Below are positions 25,254 through 33,953 of a stretch of DNA of 64,000 nucleotides, in pieces (position 1 is the stretch's first letter; each line of letters begins with the position of its first letter). Below the pieces are notes generated by a model that had not been told where the DNA came from, did no database searches, and saw nothing but the letters and a program-made list of their open reading frames with translations. Source of the stretch: Actinacidiphila sp965342175 (GTDB taxonomy: Bacteria > Actinomycetota > Actinomycetes > Streptomycetales > Streptomycetaceae); contig NZ_CBDRBL010000023.1 of the NCBI RefSeq assembly GCF_965342175.1, positions 25,566 through 89,565 on the forward strand, read 5' to 3'. A program made the translations under genes and the position numbers.

Positions 25254-27926
25254 ATGCGATTCGCCCTACCCGGGAAATGGCGCTCAAGGCGGCGGCTCGC
25301 GGCCGGCGCGGCCGCCATCGCCCTGCTCGCCGGAGGCGGCGCCGTCACCCTCGCGACGGCCGACTCACCCGCACCCGTGCGACGCCAGGACCGGGTCTTC
25401 TCGCTGCCCGAGGCTCCGGGGAGCACCGCGACGGTGCGCATCGACACCTCCTACTTCACCTCCGGCGGCTCGGCGCCGCGCCCGGCGGTGCTGCTCGCGC
25501 ACGGATTCGGCGGCAGCAAGGACGACATGAGGGCTCAGGCGGAGTCCCTCGCCCGCAGCGGCTACGCCGTGCTGACCTGGTCCGCGCGGGGCTTCGGAGC
25601 CTCCGGCGGCCGGATCGGGCTCAACAGCCCCGACGCCGAGGTCGCCGACGTCTCGCGCCTCGTCGACTGGCTGGGCCGCCGGCCGGAGGTGCTGCGCGAC
25701 GGCCGGGACGACCCGCGGGTCGGCATCGCGGGGTCCTCCTACGGTGGGGCCATCTCGCTGCTCGCCGCCGGCCACGACCGGCGCGTGGACGCCATCGCGC
25801 CCGCGATCACCTGGTGGGATCTGGGCCAGGCGCTCTTCCCGCAGGGCGTGTTCAAGAAGCTGTGGGCGGGGGTCTTCTTCTCCACGGGCTCGCGCGGCGC
25901 CGCGTGCCGCTTCACCGCCGAGCTGTGCGCGATGTACGACCGGTCGGCGGTCGCCGGCCGCCCGGACGCCGCGACGCTGCGGCTGCTGACGCGCTCCAGT
26001 CCCTCGTCGGTGGCCGGGCGCATCAAGGTGCCGACCCTGGTGGTGCAGGGCCAGAACGACTCCCTCTTCCCGCTCGACCAGGGCGACGCCATCGCGCGCG
26101 CCGTCGCCGCGAACGGCGCGCCCGTGGCCGTCGACTGGTTCTCCGGCGGGCACGACGGCGGCGACCAGGAGACGTCCCGGATCCAGGCGCGCACGACGGC
26201 CTGGTTCGACCGCTGGCTGAAGCGCGACCGGAGTGCCGACACCGGACCCGCGTTCCGCGTCACCCGGACCGGCGGCGTCGACTCCACCGACGGCCGGGCG
26301 GTACGGCGGGGCGCGGAGGCCGGTGCCTACCCGGGGCTGGAGGGCACCCGTACCCAGACGGTCCCGCTCGGCGGGCGCGCGCAGACGGTGGCCAATCCCG
26401 CGGGCGGCAGCCCGCCCGCGATCTCGGCGGTGCCCGGTGTGGGCGGCGCGCTCTCCCAGCTCTCGGACCTCGGCCAGGGGCTGTCGCTGGACTTCCCCGG
26501 TCAGCGCGCAGCGTTCGACTCGGTGCCGCTGACCTCGGCGCTGCGGCTGACGGGCGCGCCGAGCACACGGATCACCGTCACCACCGAAGCGGCGGCCGGC
26601 GCGGTGCTCTTCGCGAAGCTGTACGACGTCGCCCCGGACGGCAAGGAGACGCTGCCGCACCAACTGGTCGCACCGCTGCGGGTCGCGCAGGACGGCACGG
26701 TCCCCGTGCGGCTGCCCGCCGTGGACCACGAGTTCGCCGCCGGCCACCGGCTGCGGCTGGTGCTGTCCACCACCGACCTCGGCTACGCCTCCCCGGTCTC
26801 GGCCGCCACCTATCGGGTGTCGCTGCCGCAGGGCGCCGCGCTGACCGTGCCGACGGACCCCGGACTGACTCTGGGCCAGGGCGCGACGCCCGCCTGGGTG
26901 TGGCTGCTTCCGGTCGGCGCGCTCGCGCTGGCGGCGGCGCTGCTGCTGACCGGCCGCCGCCGGTCGGGCGCGGTGCGGCAGGCGCCCGACCCGGACCTCG
27001 CGGACGTCCCCCTGGAGATCTCCGGGCTGTCCAAGCGCTACCACGGCGCGGCGGACCGCTACGCCGTGCGGGAGCTGTCGTTCCGGGTGGAGCGTGGACA
27101 GGTCCTGGGCCTGCTCGGCCCCAACGGGGCGGGCAAAACGACGACGATGCGCATGATGATGGGCCTCATCCGGCCCGACACGGGCGGCATCCGCGTGTTC
27201 GGCCACCCGATCCGGCCGGGTGCGGCCGTGCTGTCCCGGGTGGGGGCCTTCGTGGAGGGCGCGGGCTTCCTTCCGCACCTGACGGGGCGGGCCAATCTGG
27301 AGCTGTACTGGCGGGCCACGGGCCGGCCGGCGACCGACGCCCACATCGAGGAGGCCCTGGAGATCGCGGGCCTCGGCGAAGCGCTGCAGCGCCCCGTCCG
27401 CACGTACTCGCAGGGCATGCGGCAGCGGCTCGCCATCGCGCAGGCCATGCTCGGCCTGCCCGACCTGCTCATCCTCGACGAGCCGACCAACGGGCTCGAC
27501 CCACCGCAGATCCGGGAGATGCGCGACGTGGTGCGCCGCTACGCGGCCGCCGGGCGTACCGTCCTCGTCTCCAGCCACCTTCTGTCGGAGGTCGAGCAGA
27601 GCTGCACGCACCTGGTCGTGATGGACAAGGGGCGGCTCGTCGCGGCCGGTCCCGTCGGTGAGATCGCCGGCAGCGGACAGACCCTCTTCGTCGGCGCGCC
27701 GGGCATGGCCGACGAGGCCCGGGAGGCGGTCGCCGCGAAGCTGTCGGCGCTGCCGGGCGTCGAGGCGGCGGAGCCCGCGGACGGCGGGCTGCTGGTGCGG
27801 CCCGGCGTGATGAGCGTGCCCGAGCTGCTGTCCGAGCTCCTGCGGCTGGACGTTCCGGTGGAGCGCGTCGGCCCGCACCGCCGGCTGGAGGACGCCTTCC
27901 TGACCCTGATCGGAGGTCCCGCGTGA
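25254..27926 (+). CDS. Fusion of exported S15-type alpha/beta hydrolase, TM helix and ABC ATPase
   Basis: 890 residues from ATG 25254 with GAGGA 7 nt upstream. An N-terminal signal/anchor (LAAGAAAIALLAGGGAVTLATA) leads to a hydrolase with oxyanion HGFGGSKDD, nucleophile GIAGSSYGGA (about residue 162), acid GQNDSLFPL and His in GGHDGGD, then a jelly-roll region as in CocE/S15 peptidases. A second helix at about 546-567 (WVWLLPVGALALAAALLLTG) precedes a complete ATPase: GLLGPNGAGKTTTMRMMMG (about 620), YSQGMRQRLAIAQAML, LLILDEPTNGLDP, SSHLLSEVE. Topology is therefore hydrolase outside, ATPase inside. Its stop overlaps the permease start (GTGA). Confidence 0.9.
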   Translation: MRFALPGKWRSRRRLAAGAAAIALLAGGGAVTLATADSPAPVRRQDRVFSLPEAPGSTATVRIDTSYFTSGGSAPRPAVLLAHGFGGSKDDMRAQAESLARSGYAVLTWSARGFGASGGRIGLNSPDAEVADVSRLVDWLGRRPEVLRDGRDDPRVGIAGSSYGGAISLLAAGHDRRVDAIAPAITWWDLGQALFPQGVFKKLWAGVFFSTGSRGAACRFTAELCAMYDRSAVAGRPDAATLRLLTRSSPSSVAGRIKVPTLVVQGQNDSLFPLDQGDAIARAVAANGAPVAVDWFSGGHDGGDQETSRIQARTTAWFDRWLKRDRSADTGPAFRVTRTGGVDSTDGRAVRRGAEAGAYPGLEGTRTQTVPLGGRAQTVANPAGGSPPAISAVPGVGGALSQLSDLGQGLSLDFPGQRAAFDSVPLTSALRLTGAPSTRITVTTEAAAGAVLFAKLYDVAPDGKETLPHQLVAPLRVAQDGTVPVRLPAVDHEFAAGHRLRLVLSTTDLGYASPVSAATYRVSLPQGAALTVPTDPGLTLGQGATPAWVWLLPVGALALAAALLLTGRRRSGAVRQAPDPDLADVPLEISGLSKRYHGAADRYAVRELSFRVERGQVLGLLGPNGAGKTTTMRMMMGLIRPDTGGIRVFGHPIRPGAAVLSRVGAFVEGAGFLPHLTGRANLELYWRATGRPATDAHIEEALEIAGLGEALQRPVRTYSQGMRQRLAIAQAMLGLPDLLILDEPTNGLDPPQIREMRDVVRRYAAAGRTVLVSSHLLSEVEQSCTHLVVMDKGRLVAAGPVGEIAGSGQTLFVGAPGMADEAREAVAAKLSALPGVEAAEPADGGLLVRPGVMSVPELLSELLRLDVPVERVGPHRRLEDAFLTLIGGPA

Positions 27927-28777
27927 CCGAGACCCTGGAACCGGCCGCGGGGTACCGCCCGGGCCGCACCCTGCCGCTGCGGGTCGAGGCGGTACGGCAG
28001 TTGCTGCGGCGCCGTACGCTCGTCGCGTTCGGCGTCGTGCTCGGCCTGCCCGTGGTCGTGTGGGCCGCCTTCGCCGTCGGCGGCACCCCCGGGGGGCGGG
28101 ACTCCCGACCGTCGATGATGGACGTGGCGACCGCTTCCGGCGTCAACTTCTCGCTCGCGGTGCTCTTCGTCTCCTCCGGCTTCCTGCTGACGATCCCGGT
28201 CGCGCTCTTCTTCGGCGACACGGTCGCCTCGGAGGCCAACTGGTCCTCCCTGCGCTACCTGCTGGCCGCCCCGGTGCCCCGTGCCAGGCTGCTCGCCTCC
28301 AAGGCGCTGGTGTCCCTGGTCTTCAGCGCCGCCGCCGTGCTGGCGCTGCCGACGGTCGCGCTCGGCGTCGGCACGCTCGCCTACGGCTGGGGGGATCTGG
28401 AGCTCACCACGGCGGGCTCGCTGCCCCCGGCCACCGCGACCGGCCGGCTCGCGATCGCGGCCCTCTACGTCTTCGTGGGCCAACTGGCCGTCGCGGGCTT
28501 CGCCTTCTGGCTCTCCACGCTCACCGACGCGCCGCTGGGGGCGGTCGGCGGCGCCGTGGGCGTCGCGATCCTCTCCAACATCCTGGACGCGATCACGGCA
28601 CTGGGCTCGTTGCGGGACGTCCTTCCGACGCACTGGCAGTTCGCCTGGATCGACGCGCTGCAGCCCCGCCCGGAGTGGGCTGGCATGCTCAAGGGCACCT
28701 CGGTGTCGCTGTCCCTCGCGGTGGTGTTCTTCGCGCTGGCCTTCCGCGGCTTCCGGGGGAAGGACATCGTGTCCTGA
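27923..28777 (+). CDS. ABC-2 type transporter permease
   Basis: 284 residues from GTG 27923, overlapping the preceding stop by 4 bp. Six hydrophobic helices are visible, beginning with LVAFGVVLGLPVVVWAAFAVGG. The loop FFGDTVASEANWSSLRYLLAAPVPRARLLASKA is typical of ABC-2 permeases. It pairs with the ATPase domain of the fusion protein, so hydrolase, motor and channel come from two polypeptides. The substrate is unknown. Confidence 0.9.
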   Translation: MTETLEPAAGYRPGRTLPLRVEAVRQLLRRRTLVAFGVVLGLPVVVWAAFAVGGTPGGRDSRPSMMDVATASGVNFSLAVLFVSSGFLLTIPVALFFGDTVASEANWSSLRYLLAAPVPRARLLASKALVSLVFSAAAVLALPTVALGVGTLAYGWGDLELTTAGSLPPATATGRLAIAALYVFVGQLAVAGFAFWLSTLTDAPLGAVGGAVGVAILSNILDAITALGSLRDVLPTHWQFAWIDALQPRPEWAGMLKGTSVSLSLAVVFFALAFRGFRGKDIVS

Positions 28778-29052
28778 GGGGCGCGGAGCGGGAGCAGGGG
28801 CGGCAAGGGGAGCCGGGGTACGGCGTGCTGCTCGCCAGGGCCGTGCGGGGAGGCGGACCGCAGAGTGCCGGGCGGCCGGGTTCCCGACAGGGGCTCCGGG
28901 CCGGGCAGGCCGACGCGCCGCTCGCCCTGCCCACCTGACCCGGCCCTCTTCGGCGCGATCCGCCCCGTGCATCGCGCAAAGCCGCGCCATCGAGGAGTTG
29001 GCGAATCGTCACGCCCGTCCGCGCTTGACGATCTCCGGTCGCGGAATTCTCC
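28778..29052. other. Intergenic, no gene recognised
   Basis: About 275 bp after the permease with no recognisable coding similarity on either strand. TTGACG at about 29025-29030 could be a -35 element for whatever is transcribed rightwards, but no matching -10 was clear. Confidence 0.35.
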
Positions 29053-29570
29053 TTGAGAGCACACGAATGGGATGCGGCGAGGTGGCTGGGCACGCTGGGC
29101 CGGTTGTGGGGCGGGCCCGACTGGGGGCTGCGCCGCCTGCTCTGTGCCGACCACCGTGCCGGCGCTGACCACGCCGGCGGGGGCGCCCCCCGCCGGGCGC
29201 GCATCGCCGGGTCCGCGCCCCGTCACCGCGGTTCCAACCGGGCCGCCGCCAGATATTTCGTGAACTACAACGCCGCCTGCTTCCTCAGCCTGGCGCCGGC
29301 GGCGCGGCCCCCCGTCGGTTCCGCCGCCTGGACGGACGACGCATGGCGCGAGGACTGTGCCCGGGCGGCCGTCGTCCAGCTCAACACCAGTCTCCGGGCG
29401 ACCCGCAGCCAGTCCTCCGCGGCGTGGGCGGAACGCGACACCGACCTGCTCCCGCCTTTCACCGGCCGCCTGGGCGGCGGTCCGGTGGCGGCTGGGGCGA
29501 GATCGGCCGCAACTGGGCCCGGGTCACGGGCATCGACGTGGCCGAGGAGGCGACCGCCGCGCACCGCTGA
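29053..29570 (+). pseudogene. Probable decayed TPR-like ORF
   Basis: The plus strand encodes RYFVNYNAACFLSLAPA, CARAAVVQLNTSLRATRSQS and AAWAERDTDLLPPF. After a frameshift near 29480 it continues with GWGEIGRNWARVTGIDV and stops at 29570. The pattern 'YN-ACFLSL ... L-SLRA ... AWAERDTDL-P' resembles the last repeat of tetratricopeptide-like proteins. No start with a ribosome site is apparent and the N-terminal part is compositionally odd. I do not recognise a specific family; it may be the 3' relic of a larger gene. Confidence 0.3.
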
Positions 29571-29757
29571 GGCACCCGCCGCGGCGCGGACGGCGGTGCG
29601 GCGGGCTCCGCCGTCGCCCGCGCCGTGCTCCCGGACACCGTGGGCCGCAGGTTGCGAGAGCGAGCGGCGGCGCGGCGCCCGGTGCACACGGAGAGCACAC
29701 GCTTCCCGGGGCGGAGTGGAAAGGGGCGGGCGCTGGGCGCGCCCGCCCCCCGCCCGC

Positions 29758-30924
29758 TCACGCCGGGGCGCTGTCGGGCTGTGTCGCGGCCGACCGCGCG
29801 TCGTCGCTGAGGGTGGGCCAGGTGCGCGCGGCGGCACCGTGCGCGATCGGCCGCCACCAGGGGACGAGCGGCAACCCGTTCGCGGGCTCGAAGGGCTCGC
29901 CGGGTCGCGGCACGGCGATGCGGGCGCCGGCGGCGAGCGCCGCGGTGGCGGTGCCCTCCGCGGGCTCCTCCCACGGGTGCGGGGCGAGGTTGAACGTGCC
30001 CCAGTGGATGGGGAGCATGACCTCGCCGCGCAGGTCCTGGTGGGCGCGGACGCCCTCCTCGGGGGTCATGTGGATGTCCGGCCAGAATTCGCTGTAGGCC
30101 CCGATCTGCACCATGGTGGCGTCGAACGGGCCGTACGCCTCGCCGATCTCGGCGAATCCGGGGAAGTAGCCGGTGTCGCCGCTGTGGTAGACGCGGTGCT
30201 CCGGTCCCGCGACGACCCAGGACGCCCACAGGGTGTGCTGGGTGTTGCGGATCGCCCGGCCGCAGAAGTGCCGCGCGGGGGTCGCGGTGAGGGTGAGGCC
30301 CGCGACCCGCGTCGACTCGTGCCAGTCCAGCTCGGTCATACGGTCCGCGGGGACGCCCCAGCGTTCCAGGTGGGCTCCGACGCCCAGCGGCACGACGAAC
30401 CGGGTGCCCGAACCGGCCAGGGCCTTGATCGTGGGCATGTCGAGGTGGTCGTAGTGGTCGTGGGAGATGACGACCACATCGGCCTCGCCCGCGTCCTTCA
30501 GCGCGACCGGGGGCCGGTGGAGGCGCTTGGGCCCGACGAAGGAGAAGGGGGAGCACCGCTCGCCCCACACGGGGTCGAACAGGACGCGGCGGCCGTCGAT
30601 CTCGCCCAGGACGGTGGAGTGGCCCATCCAGGTGAGCCGCAGTCCCGAGATCGGTGGAACGGTCAGCTCGGCGAGGGTCGCGGTGTGCAGCGGGATCTCC
30701 CCGGCCGGGGCCCTGCGCAACCGCGCCTCCTTGCGGAAGTACGTCCGGGCGAACCGCAGCATCGAGCCGGAGGGCGCCGTACGCGCGCCGACGGGGTTGG
30801 TGAAGACCCCGTCGGCGAAGTTCGGCGACCGCCGGATGCGCTCCATCCTCTCCCCGGAGGGGTTGTCCCCGAAAGCGGGGATGAGGCTGGAGAGCAGGGA
30901 ACGCCTCGGACTGGGGCCGGACAC
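29758..30924 (-). CDS. MBL-fold metallohydrolase (NAPE-PLD/UlaG-like)
   Basis: 388 residues from GTG 30924, 4 nt after GGAGGAA. The metallo-beta-lactamase core is clear: LTWMGHSTVLGEIDGRRVLFDPVWG, metal motif VVISHDHYDHLDMPTIKAL (HxHxDH), VYHSGDTGYFPGF and MLPIHWGTFNLAPHPWEEP. Together with the N-terminal RRSPNFADGVFTNPV this matches the bacterial NAPE-hydrolysing phospholipase D-like group. A cytoplasmic hydrolase of phosphodiester or lactone substrates is likely. It stands alone, convergent with decayed DNA. Confidence 0.85.
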   Translation of the reverse strand: MSGPSPRRSLLSSLIPAFGDNPSGERMERIRRSPNFADGVFTNPVGARTAPSGSMLRFARTYFRKEARLRRAPAGEIPLHTATLAELTVPPISGLRLTWMGHSTVLGEIDGRRVLFDPVWGERCSPFSFVGPKRLHRPPVALKDAGEADVVVISHDHYDHLDMPTIKALAGSGTRFVVPLGVGAHLERWGVPADRMTELDWHESTRVAGLTLTATPARHFCGRAIRNTQHTLWASWVVAGPEHRVYHSGDTGYFPGFAEIGEAYGPFDATMVQIGAYSEFWPDIHMTPEEGVRAHQDLRGEVMLPIHWGTFNLAPHPWEEPAEGTATAALAAGARIAVPRPGEPFEPANGLPLVPWWRPIAHGAAARTWPTLSDDARSAATQPDSAPA

Positions 30925-31190
30925 GGTTCCTCCCGTTGGTCGGCGGTCACGAACGTGCCGTGAGCCGTCCGGCCCCGGCAGAACCAGTATGTACAGCGAC
31001 AACTCCTACACCGGTCATTCCGGTTCCGCGCTCCTTCGCCGAATTCGGCGGCCGCGCCTGCGGCACGTCGCTGACCAGCCTGTTCGCATGGGCGACGGTG
31101 GCGCCGACCTGCGTTCTCGATGGTGCCACCGTCGCGGGCCGGTCGCCGCCCGCCCCTGCCCGGCGCGCGGCCGGGACCGCCCGCGCCGGG

Positions 31191-31622
31191 CTACGCGGGG
31201 CGGGGCTGGCCGTACACGCGTTCGACGTTGAACTTCAGCACGAGGCGCTTGTCCTCGACCATGGCGCGGCGGTAGTCCTCCCAGTCGGGGTGCTCGCCCT
31301 GGATGGCCCGGTACAGGTCGATGAGCTCCTCGACGGTGGCGTCGCCGCGCTCCGCGGCGACGGGGGTGAGCTCGGCCGTGCCCTCCGCGACGGTCCAGGC
31401 CCAGCGGTCGGGCGTGGTCACGTGGTAGCTCGCCCGGGGGTCGCGGCGCAGATTGCGGGTCTTGGCCCGGTCGTCGGTGAGGGAGACCCGCAGCACCCTC
31501 GTGTCCGGGTCGTAGTGGTGGTTGACGTTGGACAGCTGGGGGCGGCCGTCGCGCTTGAGGGTGACGAGCACGCCGTCGCGGGTGTCGGCGAGCAGCCGGA
31601 GGAGGGCTTCGTTGTCGCTCAT
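31191..31622 (-). CDS. PPOX-class F420-dependent enzyme
   Basis: 143 residues from ATG 31622. The split beta-barrel flavin/F420 fold is indicated by LLADTRDGVLVTLKRDGRPQLSNVNHHYD, RVSLTDDRAKTRNLRRDPRASYHV and WTVAEGTAELTPVA. Actinobacterial members with this pattern usually use coenzyme F420 to reduce small molecules. The ribosome site is weak. No cofactor-related neighbours. Confidence 0.85.
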   Translation of the reverse strand: MSDNEALLRLLADTRDGVLVTLKRDGRPQLSNVNHHYDPDTRVLRVSLTDDRAKTRNLRRDPRASYHVTTPDRWAWTVAEGTAELTPVAAERGDATVEELIDLYRAIQGEHPDWEDYRRAMVEDKRLVLKFNVERVYGQPRPA

Positions 31623-31957
31623 GACTGCCTCAACGACCGCCGGGGAGCCAGGATTCCGGGAACGCCTCGTGGCGGGCACTGCCGCGTGGGACGCGGGGCG
31701 GCCCTTCCGCGTTGCGCGCGAGCGGCCCTCGGTCGCCTCGCCGGGCCGCACGCGCCGCGGGCGCCTGCGCACGGCGCACCCGCGCGGCACGTCCGCTTGT
31801 TCCCGGCGCCGCGAGCCGGCCGGCCTCGATGCCTCCGGCCTCCGCACCGGAACCACGCGGCGCCCCGCCCTCCGGCTCCGTCCCCGACGTCCCTCTTGCG
31901 CCCCCGGGACCCGGCGGACGGCGCGGCGGACGGCGCGGCGGCGGTATCCGGCTCTCG

Positions 31958-32620
31958 TCACCCGCCGGCTGCCGCCGGCCGGGCCGGTGGCGACGTGTCG
32001 CGCCCCAGGTATGTCAGAGGGCCGGGGTCCGGAACGGGAAGCTCACGGAAACCCAGCCGGTCATAGAAGGTGCGGGCGGCGGTGTTGGCGGTCACCATGC
32101 CGAGGTGCACGGCGCCGACGCCGCGGGCCGCGAGGGCGGCGAGGAAACGCGCCATCAGCTCCCGCCCGTAGCCGCGCCTCTGGTGATCGGGCAGCAGGTC
32201 GATGTGCAGGTGCGCGGGGTGGTCGGCGAGTTCGGGCACGATCATGCGCTCGGGGCGGTGCAGCAGGGCCGCCAGTTCGCCGTCCGGGGTGACCGGGGTC
32301 CCGGACGGCTTCGGGTGGCGGTGCCCGAGCCGCGGGAGCCACTCGAGGCGGTAGCGCCGCACAAAGGCGGCGGTGTCCGCGGTGCCGACGATGTAGCCGA
32401 CGGCGCGCGTACCGTCGTCCACGACGAAGGCGAGTTCGGGCTCGAGGTGGACATAGGGCCCCGCGAAGACGTCCGGCAGCAGGTCGTGGTCCGCGTAGAG
32501 GTGCCGCGCGTCGCCGCCTTCGTGGCCGGTGCGTACGCAGACGTCGTAGACGGCGGCACGGTCCGCCGGGCGGTAGGGGCGGATCAGCGGGGGTGGGGTC
32601 GTGCGGACGGATGCGGCCAT
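31958..32620 (-). CDS. GNAT family N-acetyltransferase
   Basis: 220 residues from ATG 32620 (ATG 32629 also possible). The N-terminus IRPYRPADRAAVYDVCVRTGHEG and the acetyl-CoA-binding segment HIDLLPDHQRRGYGRELMARFL (R/Q-x-x-G-x-G/A) with LGMVTANTAARTFYDRLGF define a GNAT enzyme. It resembles the glucosaminidase-associated NAT group, which carries a ~100-residue insertion between the halves. The acceptor substrate is unknown. Confidence 0.85.
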   Translation of the reverse strand: MAASVRTTPPPLIRPYRPADRAAVYDVCVRTGHEGGDARHLYADHDLLPDVFAGPYVHLEPELAFVVDDGTRAVGYIVGTADTAAFVRRYRLEWLPRLGHRHPKPSGTPVTPDGELAALLHRPERMIVPELADHPAHLHIDLLPDHQRRGYGRELMARFLAALAARGVGAVHLGMVTANTAARTFYDRLGFRELPVPDPGPLTYLGRDTSPPARPAAAGG

Positions 32621-32769
32621 GCGGGGCATGATGCCGCATGGGAGCGCTCCCACGCCCTTTGGCGGGCCCCCGCGCTCCGGACCTCGTCGACGGGCGGCTC
32701 CGGGACACCGGACCACGGCGCCACCACGTCGGCCGCGGGCCGGTCGGAGTGACACTGGAAGGAGGAGTC

Positions 32770-33906
32770 ATGAACGGTTCGATCCAGGTCGGGCGCGTGT
32801 TCGGGGTCCCGCTCCGCATGCACTGGAGCGTCCCCGTTCTCGTCGTGCTGCTCGCCTACGGGCTCGGCCGCGAGACCCTTCCCGCCTGGGTCCCGGGCCT
32901 GTCGGGGACCCTGTACACCGTCGCGGCGGCCGCGGGCGCGGTCCTGCTGATGGCGAGCCTGCTCGCGCACGAGGTCGCCCACGCGGCCACGGCCCGCCGT
33001 GAGCACCTGTCGGTGGAGGACGTCACCTTGTGGGCCATGGGCGGCATGACGCGCATGGGACGGCCGAGCTCCGCGGGCGTGGCCTTCCTGGTGGCGGTCA
33101 GCGGCCCGGTGACCAGCCTGGTCATCGGGGGCGCCGCCCTCGGCGCAGGCATCGGTGTGGATGCGGCGGCCTCCCATTCGCTGCCGGGAGCACTCCTGAT
33201 CTGGCTCGGCTGGGCGAATCTGCTGCTCGGCGTCTTCAATCTGCTGCCCGCCGCACCCCTGGACGGCGGCCGGGTGCTGCAGGCCCTGCTGTGGTGGCGC
33301 ACCGGGGACCGCGACCGCGCCGACCGGGTCGCCGGGCGCGGTGGGCAGGTCCTCGGGTTCTTCTTCGTCGCGGCCGGCTGGCTCGCCTTCGCCCGCGGCG
33401 CGCCCAGCGGTCTGTGGCTCGCCCTCGTGGGGATCTTCATGGCGCTCACGGCGGGCGCCGAGCGCCGGCGCGCGGTCATCAGCGCCGCCCTGCGCGGCGT
33501 GCGGCTCGGGGACGCCATGTCCGCTCCCGTCGTGACGGCCCCCGACTGGCTGCCGGTGAACCGCTTCATCGACGAGGTCGCGGTCGCCTCCCGGCACTCC
33601 ACCCTGCCCCTGGTCGACTTCGACGGCCGTCTCAGCGGAGTGCTGCTACTGCGCCGGCTCACGTCCGTCCCGGCGGAGCGCCGCGCCGACGTGCGGGTCC
33701 GCGACATCGCCGTCCCGCTGTCGCAGACCGCCACCGGCGCGCCGGACGAGTTCGTCGACGACGCCCTCGAGCGCCTCAGGCCCGGCGCGGGCGGTGTGCA
33801 CGTCGTCGTCGTCGACGGGGGCCGGCCGGTGGGCATCGTGACCGGGAGCGACATCTCCCGGCTGGTCCGGAACCGCCGCATCGCGGGGGGCCCGCGGCCG
33901 CTGTGA
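32770..33906 (+). CDS. Site-2 protease family protein with CBS domains
   Basis: 378 residues from ATG 32770 with AGGAGGAG upstream. Membrane helices surround the zinc motif LLAHEVAHAATARREHLSVEDVTLWAMGG (HExxH) and the second motif NLLPAAPLDGGRVLQALLWW. The C-terminal ~140 residues form a CBS pair (LGDAMSAPVVTAPDWLPVNR, VVVDGGRPVGIVTGSDISRLV). Such proteases cut inside membranes, often releasing sigma-factor or regulator domains, and the CBS part may sense adenosine nucleotides. No anti-sigma factor adjoins. The DNA ligase gene starts 47 bp later. Confidence 0.9.
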   Translation: MNGSIQVGRVFGVPLRMHWSVPVLVVLLAYGLGRETLPAWVPGLSGTLYTVAAAAGAVLLMASLLAHEVAHAATARREHLSVEDVTLWAMGGMTRMGRPSSAGVAFLVAVSGPVTSLVIGGAALGAGIGVDAAASHSLPGALLIWLGWANLLLGVFNLLPAAPLDGGRVLQALLWWRTGDRDRADRVAGRGGQVLGFFFVAAGWLAFARGAPSGLWLALVGIFMALTAGAERRRAVISAALRGVRLGDAMSAPVVTAPDWLPVNRFIDEVAVASRHSTLPLVDFDGRLSGVLLLRRLTSVPAERRADVRVRDIAVPLSQTATGAPDEFVDDALERLRPGAGGVHVVVVDGGRPVGIVTGSDISRLVRNRRIAGGPRPL

Positions 33907-33953
33907 CAGGCGCGCCCGCTGCGCGCACGGCAGGGGTGGTCCAGGATGGTGCC

